A DNA stretch of 17,189 nucleotides, from the NCBI GenBank assembly GCA_013138555.1, contig WTCN01000273.1, positions 1 through 17,189 on the forward strand, given 5' to 3'. Position numbers and translations under genes: made by a program. The notes beneath the pieces were generated by a model. The model had not been told where the DNA came from and searched no databases. It saw nothing but the letters and a program-made list of their open reading frames with translations. Within the stretch, counting starts at the first letter, position 1. The number at the start of each line of letters is the position of its first letter. This DNA comes from Methyloprofundus sp. Lineage in GTDB: Bacteria > Pseudomonadota > Gammaproteobacteria > Methylococcales > Methylomonadaceae. Below are positions 1 through 7,726 of this stretch, in pieces.

Positions 1-2062
1 ATTCGATTTGTGAATAATCAGCGGCCACAATTTTATAGCCTTCAGGCGCAATAAATGCCTGACGAATTCTGCGCCCTTCTGCACTACGCACAGGGATGTT
101 TTGTAAATTAGGGTTAGAGGATGATAAACGGCCTGTTGCAGCGACGGCCTGATGATAAGAAGTATGTACACGCCCTGACTTGCTACTTACCTGCAGTGGC
201 AGTTTATCTGTATAAGTCGATTTCAGCTTGCTCATACTGCGATGCTTTAAAATTAGCCTAGGCAAGGGGTAATCTTCAGCCAGTTCCTGCAAAACGGACT
301 CTGCTGTTGATGGCTGGCCTTTCGGGGTTTTCTTTAAAACCGGGAGATTTAACTGATCATACAGGATCGTTTGAATTTGCTTGGGCGAAGCAATATTAAA
401 GCTTTGTCCCGCCAGGTCATGAGCTTGCTGCTCTATCGCCATAATATGATTAGCCAACGCCATACTTTGCTGTGCCAGCATATCACTGTCCAGCAACACA
501 CCCTGACGTTCCATGCGGGATAATACACCTAGCACAGGGATTTCTATCTTTTGATACAAATCGACTAACGCCTGATGCTCTGCCAATTTTGGAGCCAGAA
601 CATGATGCAAGGCTAAAGTAATATCCGCATCCTCTGCTGCATATTGCGTTGCCTGCTCGACGGGAACTTCTGCAAAACCAATCTGCTTAGCCCCTTTACC
701 TGCAACATCTTCATAATGAATAGTTTCACGCTGCAAATAGGTTTTCGCAAGATCATCCATATTATGCTTAGTCAGGGTGCTATTGATAACATACGATTCC
801 AGCATCGTATCCTGTGCGATACCTTGTAACTCAATCGCATAATTAGCCAGGACATTCGCATCATATTTTAAGTTTTGCCCCACTTTTGCCTGCGCCGGAT
901 CTTCTAATAAAGGTTTTAGCCTCTGTAAAACTTCATCTCGTGGTAATTGTTCAGGCACACCCGGGTAATCGTGCGCTAAGGGTACATACGCAGCCTCCCC
1001 CTCTTGCACCGCAAATGACACCCCCACAATCTCCGCCTGATTATAATCAAGACTCGTCGTTTCAGTATCAAACGCAAACAATGCTGATTTTTTTAATTTA
1101 TCCAGCCAAGGATCAAACTGCTCCCAGCTAGAAATCATCGTATAATCTACATCGGCAGTATCAACAGTGACTTCCTCAGCTTCAGCCATCTCCGGCACTG
1201 CCTGAGCTAATGGAGCATTTTGTAACATTTTTGACCACGCCGAAAAACCTAATGCTGCCACTTGCTCTTGTAGCACGATATTATCTACTGGGCTACAACG
1301 TAAATCATCCAGCTGATACGCTAAACCCAGATCACATTTAATGGTCGTGAGCTGCTTGGAGAGCGACAATTGATCCAGACTGGCACGTAAATTTTCACCT
1401 ACTTTGCCTTTAATCTCATCGGCACAAGCCACTAGATTCTCTAGTGTCTGATATTTATTCAACCATTTTGCCGCCGTTTTCGGGCCTACTTTTGCGACAC
1501 CAGGAATATTATCGGCACTGTCCCCCATTAAGGCTAAATAATCGATCATCTGCGCTGGCGTTACACCAAATTTATCCACAACACCCTGCACATCCATAGT
1601 CGTATTAGACATGGTGTTTTCTAAAGTCACCTGCTCGGTAACTAACTGTGCCATATCCTTGTCGCCAGTTGAAATAACCACCTTAAACCCTTGCTTAACC
1701 GCTACCTCCGCCAACGCCCCTAAGACATCATCCGCTTCTACCCCTGACTCCATGATCAAAGGTAAGCCCATCGCTCGAATTAAATCGTGCAGTGGCGCAA
1801 TTTGCACCCGCAGATCATCTGGCATAGGCGGACGATGGGCTTTATATTCACTATAGAGTTCATTTCTAAAGGTTCCACCAGGCGCATCAAACACCACGGT
1901 AAAATACTCAGTCTTATGATCCTTCATTAAGCGCCGCAACATATTTGCGACCCCAAAAATCGCATTCGTTGGCATGCCTTCCGCATTACTTAAAGGCGGA
2001 ACAGCATGATAGGCCCGAAAAAGAAAAGACGAACCGTCAATCAGCAGCAGTTTTTTTTGCAT
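1..2062 (-). CDS. polA: DNA polymerase I, N-terminal 687 residues (cut by window edge)
   Basis: Replication and repair polymerase that removes RNA primers and fills gaps. The reading frame starts MQKKLLLIDGSSFLFRAYHA, the classic 5'-nuclease start of PolA, and the 5'-nuclease domain fills about residues 1-290 (for example MESGVEADDVLG and the helix-hairpin-helix stretch PGVAKVGPKTAAKWL). The 3'-5' proofreading domain follows. Its DTE motif is intact at D332 and E334, and QNLKYDANVL and YAAEDADITLALH carry the other metal-binding aspartates, so proofreading should be active. The polymerase domain begins near residue 540 and the window ends in motif A (VAADYSQIE), at the catalytic Asp. The ATG lies 4 bases after the stop of a small upstream membrane-protein gene and has only a weak Shine-Dalgarno, which suggests coupled translation. 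The catalytic palm beyond motif A is outside the window. Confidence 0.97.
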   Translation of the reverse strand, partial: MQKKLLLIDGSSFLFRAYHAVPPLSNAEGMPTNAIFGVANMLRRLMKDHKTEYFTVVFDAPGGTFRNELYSEYKAHRPPMPDDLRVQIAPLHDLIRAMGLPLIMESGVEADDVLGALAEVAVKQGFKVVISTGDKDMAQLVTEQVTLENTMSNTTMDVQGVVDKFGVTPAQMIDYLALMGDSADNIPGVAKVGPKTAAKWLNKYQTLENLVACADEIKGKVGENLRASLDQLSLSKQLTTIKCDLGLAYQLDDLRCSPVDNIVLQEQVAALGFSAWSKMLQNAPLAQAVPEMAEAEEVTVDTADVDYTMISSWEQFDPWLDKLKKSALFAFDTETTSLDYNQAEIVGVSFAVQEGEAAYVPLAHDYPGVPEQLPRDEVLQRLKPLLEDPAQAKVGQNLKYDANVLANYAIELQGIAQDTMLESYVINSTLTKHNMDDLAKTYLQRETIHYEDVAGKGAKQIGFAEVPVEQATQYAAEDADITLALHHVLAPKLAEHQALVDLYQKIEIPVLGVLSRMERQGVLLDSDMLAQQSMALANHIMAIEQQAHDLAGQSFNIASPKQIQTILYDQLNLPVLKKTPKGQPSTAESVLQELAEDYPLPRLILKHRSMSKLKSTYTDKLPLQVSSKSGRVHTSYHQAVAATGRLSSSNPNLQNIPVRSAEGRRIRQAFIAPEGYKIVAADYSQIE

Positions 2063-2066
2063 AAGC

Positions 2067-2216
2067 TTATAAATTATTGAATGATTCGGTCACTGATTCA
2101 GCCTCAAGCTTTTCTTGCTGAGACAGATAAGAGCCTCCAACAACAAATGCCATCAATAGCACAAAAATAATGGAAGCAGTATATCTCACCTTCTTACTTG
2201 TTACATAAACACTCAT
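2067..2216 (-). CDS. Small single-span membrane protein (49 aa) upstream of polA
   Basis: A short reading frame not recognised as a named family. It begins MSVYVTSKKVRYTAS and has a hydrophobic stretch at about residues 16-30 (ASIIFVLLMAFVVGG), then a polar, acidic tail ending ESFNNL. The basic N-terminal segment and single span predict an inner-membrane protein with N-terminus inside. The ATG has a good Shine-Dalgarno (AAGGGG, positions 2221-2226). The stop is 4 bases before the polA ATG on the same strand, so the two are probably one transcript. A weak minus-strand -10-like hexamer (GATAAT) sits at 2249-2254. The codon pattern, ribosome site and tight spacing argue that it is real. No function can be assigned. 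Confidence 0.72.
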   Translation of the reverse strand: MSVYVTSKKVRYTASIIFVLLMAFVVGGSYLSQQEKLEAESVTESFNNL

Positions 2217-2340
2217 TGATCACCCCTTAATTCACTGTCAATAAGATGATTATCCCTGATTTATCGCTTAACTAAAAGTAAAGCCACTTAATTACCCCTT
2301 CGCTATTCTATTTTTAACAATAAGCCCAGCACACAGGGTC

Positions 2341-2361
2341 TGCTGAGGCATGAAGTTCATC
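2341..2361 (+). repeat. Half-copy of the TGCTGAGGCAYGAAG dispersed repeat
   Basis: TGCTGAGGCATGAAG followed by TTCATC is nearly the same as one arm of the large palindrome at 16051-16118 (TGCTGAGGCAYGAAGCGCATC). Only one arm is present here, so it cannot form the same hairpin. It lies about 50 bp upstream of the first NrdR box. It is probably a dispersed non-coding repeat of this genome. Confidence 0.6.
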
Positions 2362-2391
2362 AGAAATAAAGAGTTCACACCATCACTAAAA

Positions 2392-2407
2392 ACCCTCTAT
2401 ATAGTAT
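2392..2407 (+). promoter_or_regulatory. NrdR box 1 upstream of nrdJa
   Basis: ACCCTCTATATAGTAT matches 13 of 16 positions of the NrdR consensus as I recall it (ACACTATATATAGTGT). NrdR is the ATP/dATP-sensing repressor of bacterial RNR operons and normally binds two boxes about 31-32 bp apart. The second box here starts 31 bp downstream. The box lies just upstream of the predicted -35 element. Confidence 0.75.
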
Positions 2408-2415
2408 TTTAAATT

Positions 2416-2444
2416 TTATCAACCACTACATATTGTGCTATTAT
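2416..2444 (+). promoter_or_regulatory. Predicted sigma-70 promoter of nrdJa-nrdJb
   Basis: -35 TTATCA at 2416-2421, 17-bp spacer, -10 TATTAT at 2439-2444. Transcription would start near 2451, leaving a leader of about 124 nt before the nrdJa ATG. I looked for a cobalamin riboswitch in that leader, since the enzyme needs adenosylcobalamin, and see no B12-box-like sequence. Confidence 0.55.
2423..2438 (+). promoter_or_regulatory. NrdR box 2, inside the nrdJa promoter spacer
   Basis: CCACTACATATTGTGC also matches 13 of 16 positions of the NrdR consensus. It fills the spacer between the predicted -35 and -10 hexamers, so NrdR binding would block RNA polymerase. Two good matches with exact three-turn spacing in front of a ribonucleotide reductase make regulation by NrdR likely. 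Confidence 0.8.
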
Positions 2445-2574
2445 GCGCATCCTTAAAAAATAAATCTAGCGCATATCAGTAAACTATTGGCGATTACCCC
2501 TGCTACAAAAGGACGGTCGCGATATACTTTTTTGAGCAGCCTAATTATGCACCAACCCAATACCAGGATGAAAT

Positions 2575-5500
2575 ATGAGCAACCAGCAACACACTGATTC
2601 GGATGCAATAGTGGATATTCCCTTACAAGATGCTTCAACCGATATATGGGATACAAAATATCGCTTAAAAACCAAATCGGGTGATGCCATTGATGGCAGT
2701 ATTGATGAAACATTTCAACGCGTCGCCAAGGCTTTATCCAATGTTGAAAAAGGGAAAGCCAAACAGGACAAATACTATCAGGAATTTTTATGGGCTTTAC
2801 GTCAGGGTGTTATCCCTGCTGGGCGTATTATCTCCAATGCGGGAGCACAGGAACACAAGCCAGCGACTTCGACAATTAATTGTACGGTATCGGGTTCGAT
2901 TGTCGATTCTATGGATGATATACTCGCAAAGGTGCATGAGGCGGGGCTTACGCTCAAGGCTGGATGTGTTGCACCTGATACCTTAGTGGTGACTGAGCAA
3001 GGCTATGTGACTGCTGAGCAAGCTGTCACAGAAGCACACCAACAGATTTTAAGTTACGATAAACAAACTGGGTGTTTTGAAATGCGCTCCATTCAAAAGC
3101 ATATGACAACCCATGTGCCTCAGGATGAAAATATCGAAATCACATCACATTTAGGCTGCTTGACCACCTCTATTAAACACCCCGTGCTGGTTTATAGAGA
3201 TGAGAAATTGCAATATGTACGAGCAGATGACATTAGTGCGACTGATGCACTCGTTCATCATCAACTACAATGGCAGGCAGACAAAAAAACAGCTCTAAAA
3301 GCCTGGTTTGCAGGCGCGCATTTAGGTGATGGCTCAGCCTATGAAAAGAAAATAAACTACTCGCCTTTACGTAAAAAATGGCAACAAAAAGCGGAAATTC
3401 ATGGCAAACGCCTGGTCTTTAAAATTCGCGCAGCAGAAAGAGAAGTCGTTGAACGTTATGCCTTGTTTTTTGAAAAATTTTATAATTGTCATGCCAAAGT
3501 CGTTAGCACAGTTACGCCTAACAACACCCCTGTCTGGGATTTCACTGTTGCGAGCTTTAAAGCCAGTGCCGCGAGTGAATTGATTGATCAACAAATCGGT
3601 AAAAAAACGCACTCATTAAAAGTTCCATTATGGATCAAGCAAGCGCCAGAAAAACACTTTTTGCCTTTCTTCGCAGGTTTAATTGATACCGACGGCACAA
3701 TTAACACTGAGCGGGGAAGTGCAAGCTTTAGCTGTCAAAATAAAGATTTTGCTTACGAAATTCAAAGCTTACTCGCCTTATTTGGTGTTCACGCTGGCAT
3801 TACTCACAGAAAAGCACGCTCGCATGTTTATAATGGAAATGTCATTAAAGATATAGGCGGATATAGCCTTAAAATTTCTGATTCTGAATTTTTATTATCA
3901 TTGTCAGCATTTATGGCAGACAGCGGTAAAAAACAGCGTATCAAAGAGCACAAAACTACTGCGGGGCAATATGACCATTATGTTATGACCACCGCCTTAA
4001 AAAATGCGCTAGAAAGCTGTGCAACAGAATTGTCACACCTGAAAAAACAGCACAATGGTTTTTATCATAGCAAACATAAGCAAGCGACAGTCAGCCGGGT
4101 ATATCTCAACCGCTGGGCTGCAACATTTCCTCAGCTACAAGAGCAAATTGATTTTGTACGCCAACTGCGCCCAGTTCAAGACATTAAGCGTCATTTAGAC
4201 ATCGGTGAAACTTTTTATGATTTCACTGTAGAGTCACATAATAATTATTTAGCGGGTAATAATGGCTTAATGGTCATTCATAACTGTGGAATCGGCTATG
4301 AATTTTCCACATTAAGACCTAAGGATGCTTATGTTTCCGGTGCAGGAGCCTATACTTCAGGCCCCTTATCCTTTATGGATATTTACGACAAAATGTGTTT
4401 CACCGTTTCCTCGGCAGGTGGACGACGTGGCGCACAAATGGCGACCTTTGATATAGGCCACCCAGATGTAGTAGAGTTTATTCGCGCTAAACGCGAAGAT
4501 GGTCGTTTACGTCAGTTTAACTTGTCTTTACTGATTACCGCAGAATTTGTCGAGGCAGTAAAGGCAGATAAACCCTGGCTGCTCTCTTTTCCTATTATGC
4601 AGCGTGAACTGGAAGAAGATAATCTGGATTTGAATGACGAAGCTCTTGTTCTTTGGCGTGACTTACCCCATACCGAAGGCTATGTTGAAAATGATGATGG
4701 TCTGGTTGCCTGTAAAATAACCAAAACAATGCCGGCACGTCGTTTGTGGGACATTATTATGTCTTCAACCTATGATTATGCAGAGCCAGGATTTATTCTG
4801 ATTGATAAAGTCAATGAAATGAATAATAACTGGTTTTGTGAGGATGTTAGGGCGACTAATCCATGTCTAGCAGAAGGTACACTGGTACACACTCCTCAAG
4901 GCTTACGAAAAGTTGAAACTATCAAAGAAGGAGATATTATTTCAACGATTGATGGTTCAGGAGCAGTTGAAACAGTAGAAAAACACGAAAATTTGGCTGT
5001 TTTAAAAGTATCGTTTTCCAATGAAAAAGTACTTCTTGCTACTAAAGCACATATCTTTCATACTATTGATGATAATGGTGCTATAAATAAAGATAAGCGT
5101 TTAGATGAGCTAGTAGTTGGAGATTTAGTCAGTACATTTGATAATGGGCAATTAGCAACAACTGAAATAATTAGTATTGAAGAAGCTGGCTTCGCTACTG
5201 TTTATGACCTATATGAACCAAAATCAGATACATGGGTTACAGAAACAATTGTTAATCGTGGATGCGGCGAACAGCCCTTACCCCCTTACGGCTCATGCCT
5301 TCTAGGCTCTATCAATCTAACCCGTTTTATCGAAAATCCATTTACCGATAATGCGTCTTTTAACTGGGATAGCTACCGTAAAACCATCCGAATTTTTACC
5401 CGTATGCTGGATAATGTTGTCGAAATTAATGGCCTGCCATTAGAAAAACAGCGTGAAGAAATTGTCTCTAAGCGTCGTCATGGGATGGGATATTTGGGCT

Positions 5501-6444
5501 TAGGTTCAACATTAACTATGTTAGGCATGAAATATGGTGATAAAGAATCATTAGGCTTTACTAGCGAAGTCACTAAAGTTCTGGCAGTAGAAGGCTGGAA
5601 AGAAGCACTTGATCTGGCTAAAGAAAAAGGCACTGCACCTGCATTAGAGCAAACCTTTAAAGTCACGGGGGCAATGCTGCATAAACGCCCGGAAATGATG
5701 AAAGACGGCTATAAAGTCGGCGATGAAGTGACAGGTAAGGTATTGCATGCAAAATACAGCCGTTATATGCAGCAACTCGCCAAAGAAGAGCCTGAATTAG
5801 TTGCCCAGTTAGCTGAGCAAGGCGCACGCTTTACCCATCACACATCCATTGCGCCTACTGGAACTATTTCACTGTCATTAGCGAATAATGCCAGTAATGG
5901 TATAGAACCAAGCTTTGCGCACCACTATTCACGTAATGTAATTCGTGAAGGTAAAAAGAGCAAAGAAAAAATTGATGTTTTCTCCTTTGAGTTACTCGCC
6001 TATCGTGCCATGATTAATAGCAAGGCAATGCCATACAGCGAACACAAAGACGAGCAATTACCTGACTATTTTATTACCGCCGATGCCATTACACCGAAAC
6101 AACATGTCGATGTACAAGCCGCTGCACAGGTATGGATAGACTCATCAATTTCCAAAACAGCCAATGTACCGACCGATTTTCCTTATGAGGATTTCAAGTC
6201 AATCTATGAATATGCCTATGATAAAGGCTTAAAAGGCTGTACCACATTCCGCTTTAACCCCGAAGTTTTTCAAGGGGTGCTAGTCAAAGAATCAGACCTG
6301 GAAAATACCACCTACCAATTTACCTTGGAAGACGGGCATGTAATGGAATTAAAAGGGAATGAAGAAGTTGAATATGATGGCGAAATGCACACCGCCGCTA
6401 ATTTGTTTGATGCCTTAAAAGAAGGCTATTACGGTAAGTTCTAA
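2575..6444 (+). CDS. nrdJa: Adenosylcobalamin-dependent (class II) ribonucleotide reductase, large catalytic part NrdJa, with two inteins
   Basis: Reduces ribonucleotides to deoxyribonucleotides in the cytoplasm using a cobalamin-generated thiyl radical, without needing oxygen. The precursor is 1289 residues. Removing intein 1 (131-570) and intein 2 (764-896) leaves 716 residues, a sensible size for NrdJa. Host motifs are intact: redox cysteine C103 (STINCTVSGS), AGCGIGYEFSTLRP split by intein 1, ATNPCGEQ with the thiyl-radical cysteine C897, N762 and E899 split by intein 2, the second redox cysteine C908 (YGSCLLGSIN), and APTGTISLSLANNASNGIEP. No N-terminal ATP-cone is seen. The ATG has AGGA at 2565-2568. 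nrdJb follows after 13 nt, and the C-terminal cysteine tail found in longer NrdJ proteins is encoded there instead. Activity depends on both inteins leaving; the second lacks the usual C-terminal Asn. Confidence 0.95.
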   Translation: MSNQQHTDSDAIVDIPLQDASTDIWDTKYRLKTKSGDAIDGSIDETFQRVAKALSNVEKGKAKQDKYYQEFLWALRQGVIPAGRIISNAGAQEHKPATSTINCTVSGSIVDSMDDILAKVHEAGLTLKAGCVAPDTLVVTEQGYVTAEQAVTEAHQQILSYDKQTGCFEMRSIQKHMTTHVPQDENIEITSHLGCLTTSIKHPVLVYRDEKLQYVRADDISATDALVHHQLQWQADKKTALKAWFAGAHLGDGSAYEKKINYSPLRKKWQQKAEIHGKRLVFKIRAAEREVVERYALFFEKFYNCHAKVVSTVTPNNTPVWDFTVASFKASAASELIDQQIGKKTHSLKVPLWIKQAPEKHFLPFFAGLIDTDGTINTERGSASFSCQNKDFAYEIQSLLALFGVHAGITHRKARSHVYNGNVIKDIGGYSLKISDSEFLLSLSAFMADSGKKQRIKEHKTTAGQYDHYVMTTALKNALESCATELSHLKKQHNGFYHSKHKQATVSRVYLNRWAATFPQLQEQIDFVRQLRPVQDIKRHLDIGETFYDFTVESHNNYLAGNNGLMVIHNCGIGYEFSTLRPKDAYVSGAGAYTSGPLSFMDIYDKMCFTVSSAGGRRGAQMATFDIGHPDVVEFIRAKREDGRLRQFNLSLLITAEFVEAVKADKPWLLSFPIMQRELEEDNLDLNDEALVLWRDLPHTEGYVENDDGLVACKITKTMPARRLWDIIMSSTYDYAEPGFILIDKVNEMNNNWFCEDVRATNPCLAEGTLVHTPQGLRKVETIKEGDIISTIDGSGAVETVEKHENLAVLKVSFSNEKVLLATKAHIFHTIDDNGAINKDKRLDELVVGDLVSTFDNGQLATTEIISIEEAGFATVYDLYEPKSDTWVTETIVNRGCGEQPLPPYGSCLLGSINLTRFIENPFTDNASFNWDSYRKTIRIFTRMLDNVVEINGLPLEKQREEIVSKRRHGMGYLGLGSTLTMLGMKYGDKESLGFTSEVTKVLAVEGWKEALDLAKEKGTAPALEQTFKVTGAMLHKRPEMMKDGYKVGDEVTGKVLHAKYSRYMQQLAKEEPELVAQLAEQGARFTHHTSIAPTGTISLSLANNASNGIEPSFAHHYSRNVIREGKKSKEKIDVFSFELLAYRAMINSKAMPYSEHKDEQLPDYFITADAITPKQHVDVQAAAQVWIDSSISKTANVPTDFPYEDFKSIYEYAYDKGLKGCTTFRFNPEVFQGVLVKESDLENTTYQFTLEDGHVMELKGNEEVEYDGEMHTAANLFDALKEGYYGKF
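2965..4284 (+). mobile_element. Intein 1 of NrdJa, 440 aa, with LAGLIDADG homing endonuclease
   Basis: In-frame insert at KAG|CGIGYEF, residues 131-570 of the precursor. Splicing signals look complete: first residue C131 (CVAPDTLVV, block A), block B with H202 (SIKHP, Ser where Thr is usual), block F YDFTVESHNNYLAGN, and the C-terminal H569-N570 followed by C571. Two LAGLIDADG-type motifs are present: WFAGAHLGDG (244-253, catalytic D252) and FFAGLIDTDG (365-374, catalytic D373), so the homing endonuclease domain may be active. Such elements copy themselves into intein-less alleles. Exact extein joining restores the conserved AGCGIGYEF sequence, which fixes the borders. Confidence 0.95.
4864..5262 (+). 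mobile_element. Mini-intein 2 of NrdJa, 133 aa, with non-canonical C-terminus
   Basis: In-frame insert at ATNP|CGEQ, residues 764-896, directly before the thiyl-radical cysteine. Block A starts at C764 (CLAEGTLVHTPQGLRKV) and block B has T823-K-A-H826. No endonuclease motifs are present, so it is a mini-intein. The C-terminal block reads DTWVTETIVNRG then C897. Aligned without gaps to the usual HNFVANGIVVHN pattern, the final His-Asn is R895-G896. Asn cyclisation as normally described is therefore impossible at this junction. By eye the DNA is AT-richer than the flanking host codons, with runs such as GATGATAATGG, consistent with separate origin. Borders are fixed by the conserved host motif NPCGEQPLPPYG. 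Confidence 0.9.
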
Positions 6445-6457
6445 GCAAGATAAAACG

Positions 6458-7141
6458 ATGACCATTAAAATAGATAAAAAAATTGTAGGCTATAAAGTAG
6501 TTACTCAAGAAGAAGAAATGCCAGCGGTTGAAGCAAAGCCTCTACTTGATGTTGAGAGTATGCATGAGAACCTGGCGCGTCCTGAAATGTTACTTGGCTC
6601 GACCTATAAAATCAAAACACCTCAATCGGAACATGCACTGTATATTACCATCAATGACATGATTCTGAATATGGGCACCGAGCATGAAGAGCGTCGCCCT
6701 TATGAAGTGTTTATCAACTCCAAAAATATGGAGCACTTTCAGTGGGTACTGGCATTAACACGAGTTATTTCAGCGGTATTCCGTAAAGGGGGGGATATTA
6801 CCTTTATGGTTGAAGAGCTGAAAGCGGTATTTGACCCCAAAGGTGGCTATTTTAAAAAAGGCGGTGTTTATATGCCGTCTTTAGTGGCTGAAATTGGTCA
6901 TGCAATTGAGCTGCATATGAAGCAAATTGGCATGTTAAAAGATCTGGAGATGGATGCACACCAAAAACAGTTTTTAGCTGAAAAGCGCGAAGAGTTTGAA
7001 GCGAAGCATGGTGCACAAGACGATGAAAGTAGTGACTTTCCTGAGCAGGCGCAGTTGTGTACTAAATGTCAGACTAAGGCTTTGGTGTTGATGGATGGGT
7101 GTATGACTTGTTTGAATTGTGGGGATAGTAAGTGTGGGTAG
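6458..7141 (+). CDS. nrdJb: Class II ribonucleotide reductase, small C-terminal part NrdJb
   Basis: Second polypeptide of the split B12-dependent reductase, 227 residues, starting 13 nt after nrdJa on the same transcript. It resembles Pseudomonas NrdJb in length and arrangement (recalled, not searched). The body contains conserved-looking stretches such as RPYEVFINSKNMEHFQWV and the helical segment around KGGVYMPSLVAEIGHAIE. The C-terminus has six cysteines (C201, C204, C215, C218, C221, C226) as CxxC, CxxCxxC and KCG, which can act as the swinging redox tail that re-reduces the active-site disulfide in NrdJa and may bind metal. Loss of either gene should abolish the enzyme. The Shine-Dalgarno is weak, so translation may be coupled to nrdJa. 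Confidence 0.9.
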   Translation: MTIKIDKKIVGYKVVTQEEEMPAVEAKPLLDVESMHENLARPEMLLGSTYKIKTPQSEHALYITINDMILNMGTEHEERRPYEVFINSKNMEHFQWVLALTRVISAVFRKGGDITFMVEELKAVFDPKGGYFKKGGVYMPSLVAEIGHAIELHMKQIGMLKDLEMDAHQKQFLAEKREEFEAKHGAQDDESSDFPEQAQLCTKCQTKALVLMDGCMTCLNCGDSKCG

Positions 7142-7239
7142 GGTTTATATCTAGGAGAAAAAGAGAGGGTTCAGGTATTTAAGGCCATTGTTTCTTTTAG
7201 TTTTCTATAAGCTTAACTTTGCTTATTAAACACCTAACC

Positions 7240-7267
7240 TTGAATAAAAACATTCTTTGCATATAAC
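7240..7267 (+). promoter_or_regulatory. Predicted promoter of mqsR-mqsA
   Basis: -35 TTGAAT at 7240-7245, 16-bp spacer, -10 TATAAC at 7262-7267. It lies in the 153-bp gap after nrdJb, 28 bp before the mqsR start, and its -10 overlaps the MqsA-like operator at 7265-7277. Confidence 0.55.
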
Positions 7268-7277
7268 CATTATGGTT
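7265..7277 (+). promoter_or_regulatory. MqsA-type operator palindrome
   Basis: AACCATTATGGTT is a perfect palindrome around a central T and fits AACC-N5-GGTT, the half-site layout recognised by E. coli MqsA. It covers the end of the predicted -10 hexamer, where a repressor would act. This supports autoregulation by the antitoxin encoded downstream. A second AACC-type half sequence (TAACCTT) lies just before the -35. Confidence 0.65.
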
Positions 7278-7294
7278 GATTTTTAGGAGTTAAA

Positions 7295-7603
7295 GTGGCA
7301 CACTATTGTTTGAAAAAAGTAAAAAATGTTGCCCAAAAGGGAAAGATTGAATACCGTGGCAGGAAAGTTCAAAGAGATATTAGCAACCTTGGATATGAAC
7401 TAAAAGATGTCATTACGTGTTTAATGGCTCTAACTGAGTCTGATTTCCATAAAACATTACGCTATAATGGCAATGATGATATAGATGACGTATATCATAT
7501 TGAACATTTTAACGCCATTACTGACAGCACTGATGCACTTTATATTAAGTTTTGTCTGGTTAATGGGAATGTAATGATTGATTTAGCTTCATTTCATTTA
7601 TAA
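7295..7603 (+). CDS. mqsR: MqsR-family toxin (RNA-cleaving interferase)
   Basis: 102 residues, matching the roughly 98 of E. coli MqsR. Family similarity is clear in LMALTESDFHKTLRY (E. coli IIGLSESDFYKSM), in DDVYHIE (E. coli WQDVYRP) and in ALYIKFCLVNGNVMIDLASFH at the C-terminus (E. coli VYLKITVIHDVLIVSFKEK). MqsR folds like RelE and cleaves mRNA, mainly at GC[U/A] in E. coli. The start is GTG with AGGAG at 7285-7289, five bases upstream. It is the first gene of the pair, as in E. coli where the toxin precedes the antitoxin, and sits behind its own promoter and operator. The partner gene is 123 bp downstream rather than adjacent, which is unusual. Confidence 0.85.
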   Translation: MAHYCLKKVKNVAQKGKIEYRGRKVQRDISNLGYELKDVITCLMALTESDFHKTLRYNGNDDIDDVYHIEHFNAITDSTDALYIKFCLVNGNVMIDLASFHL

Positions 7604-7655
7604 GTGAACATCTCGCCCTAGCTCATTTTTTATTCCATAACTCACTAGATTTTAT

Positions 7656-7703
7656 TTTATCATTGACGCATTAAAACTATCTTTTTAATGTATCAATGAT
7701 AAA
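7656..7703 (+). promoter_or_regulatory. Large palindrome between toxin and antitoxin genes
   Basis: Two 21-base arms (7656-7676 and 7683-7703) pair with only two mismatches around a 6-base loop. The core half is TTTATCATTGA. It ends 23 bp before the mqsA start. It could be a hairpin limiting read-through from mqsR into mqsA, an operator, or both. A TTGACG -35-like hexamer at 7663-7668 with TAATGT at 7686-7691 (17-bp spacer) suggests a separate mqsA promoter inside it. It does not have the AACC-N5-GGTT layout of the upstream operator. Confidence 0.65.
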
Positions 7704-7726
7704 CATAAAAAATTTTAGGATAAAAC

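Noticed and set aside
644..1856. Plus-strand frames inside polA
   Set aside because: They are antisense to a continuous, motif-rich polA frame and have no ribosome sites.
2451..2574. Cobalamin riboswitch in the nrdJa leader
   Set aside because: No B12-box-like or conserved riboswitch core is visible and the leader is only ~124 nt. Short GC pairings around GCGAT...TCGC are not specific.
3367..5666. Antisense and shifted frames within nrdJa
   Set aside because: The nrdJa precursor frame with inteins explains the whole region; the alternatives lack any family motif.
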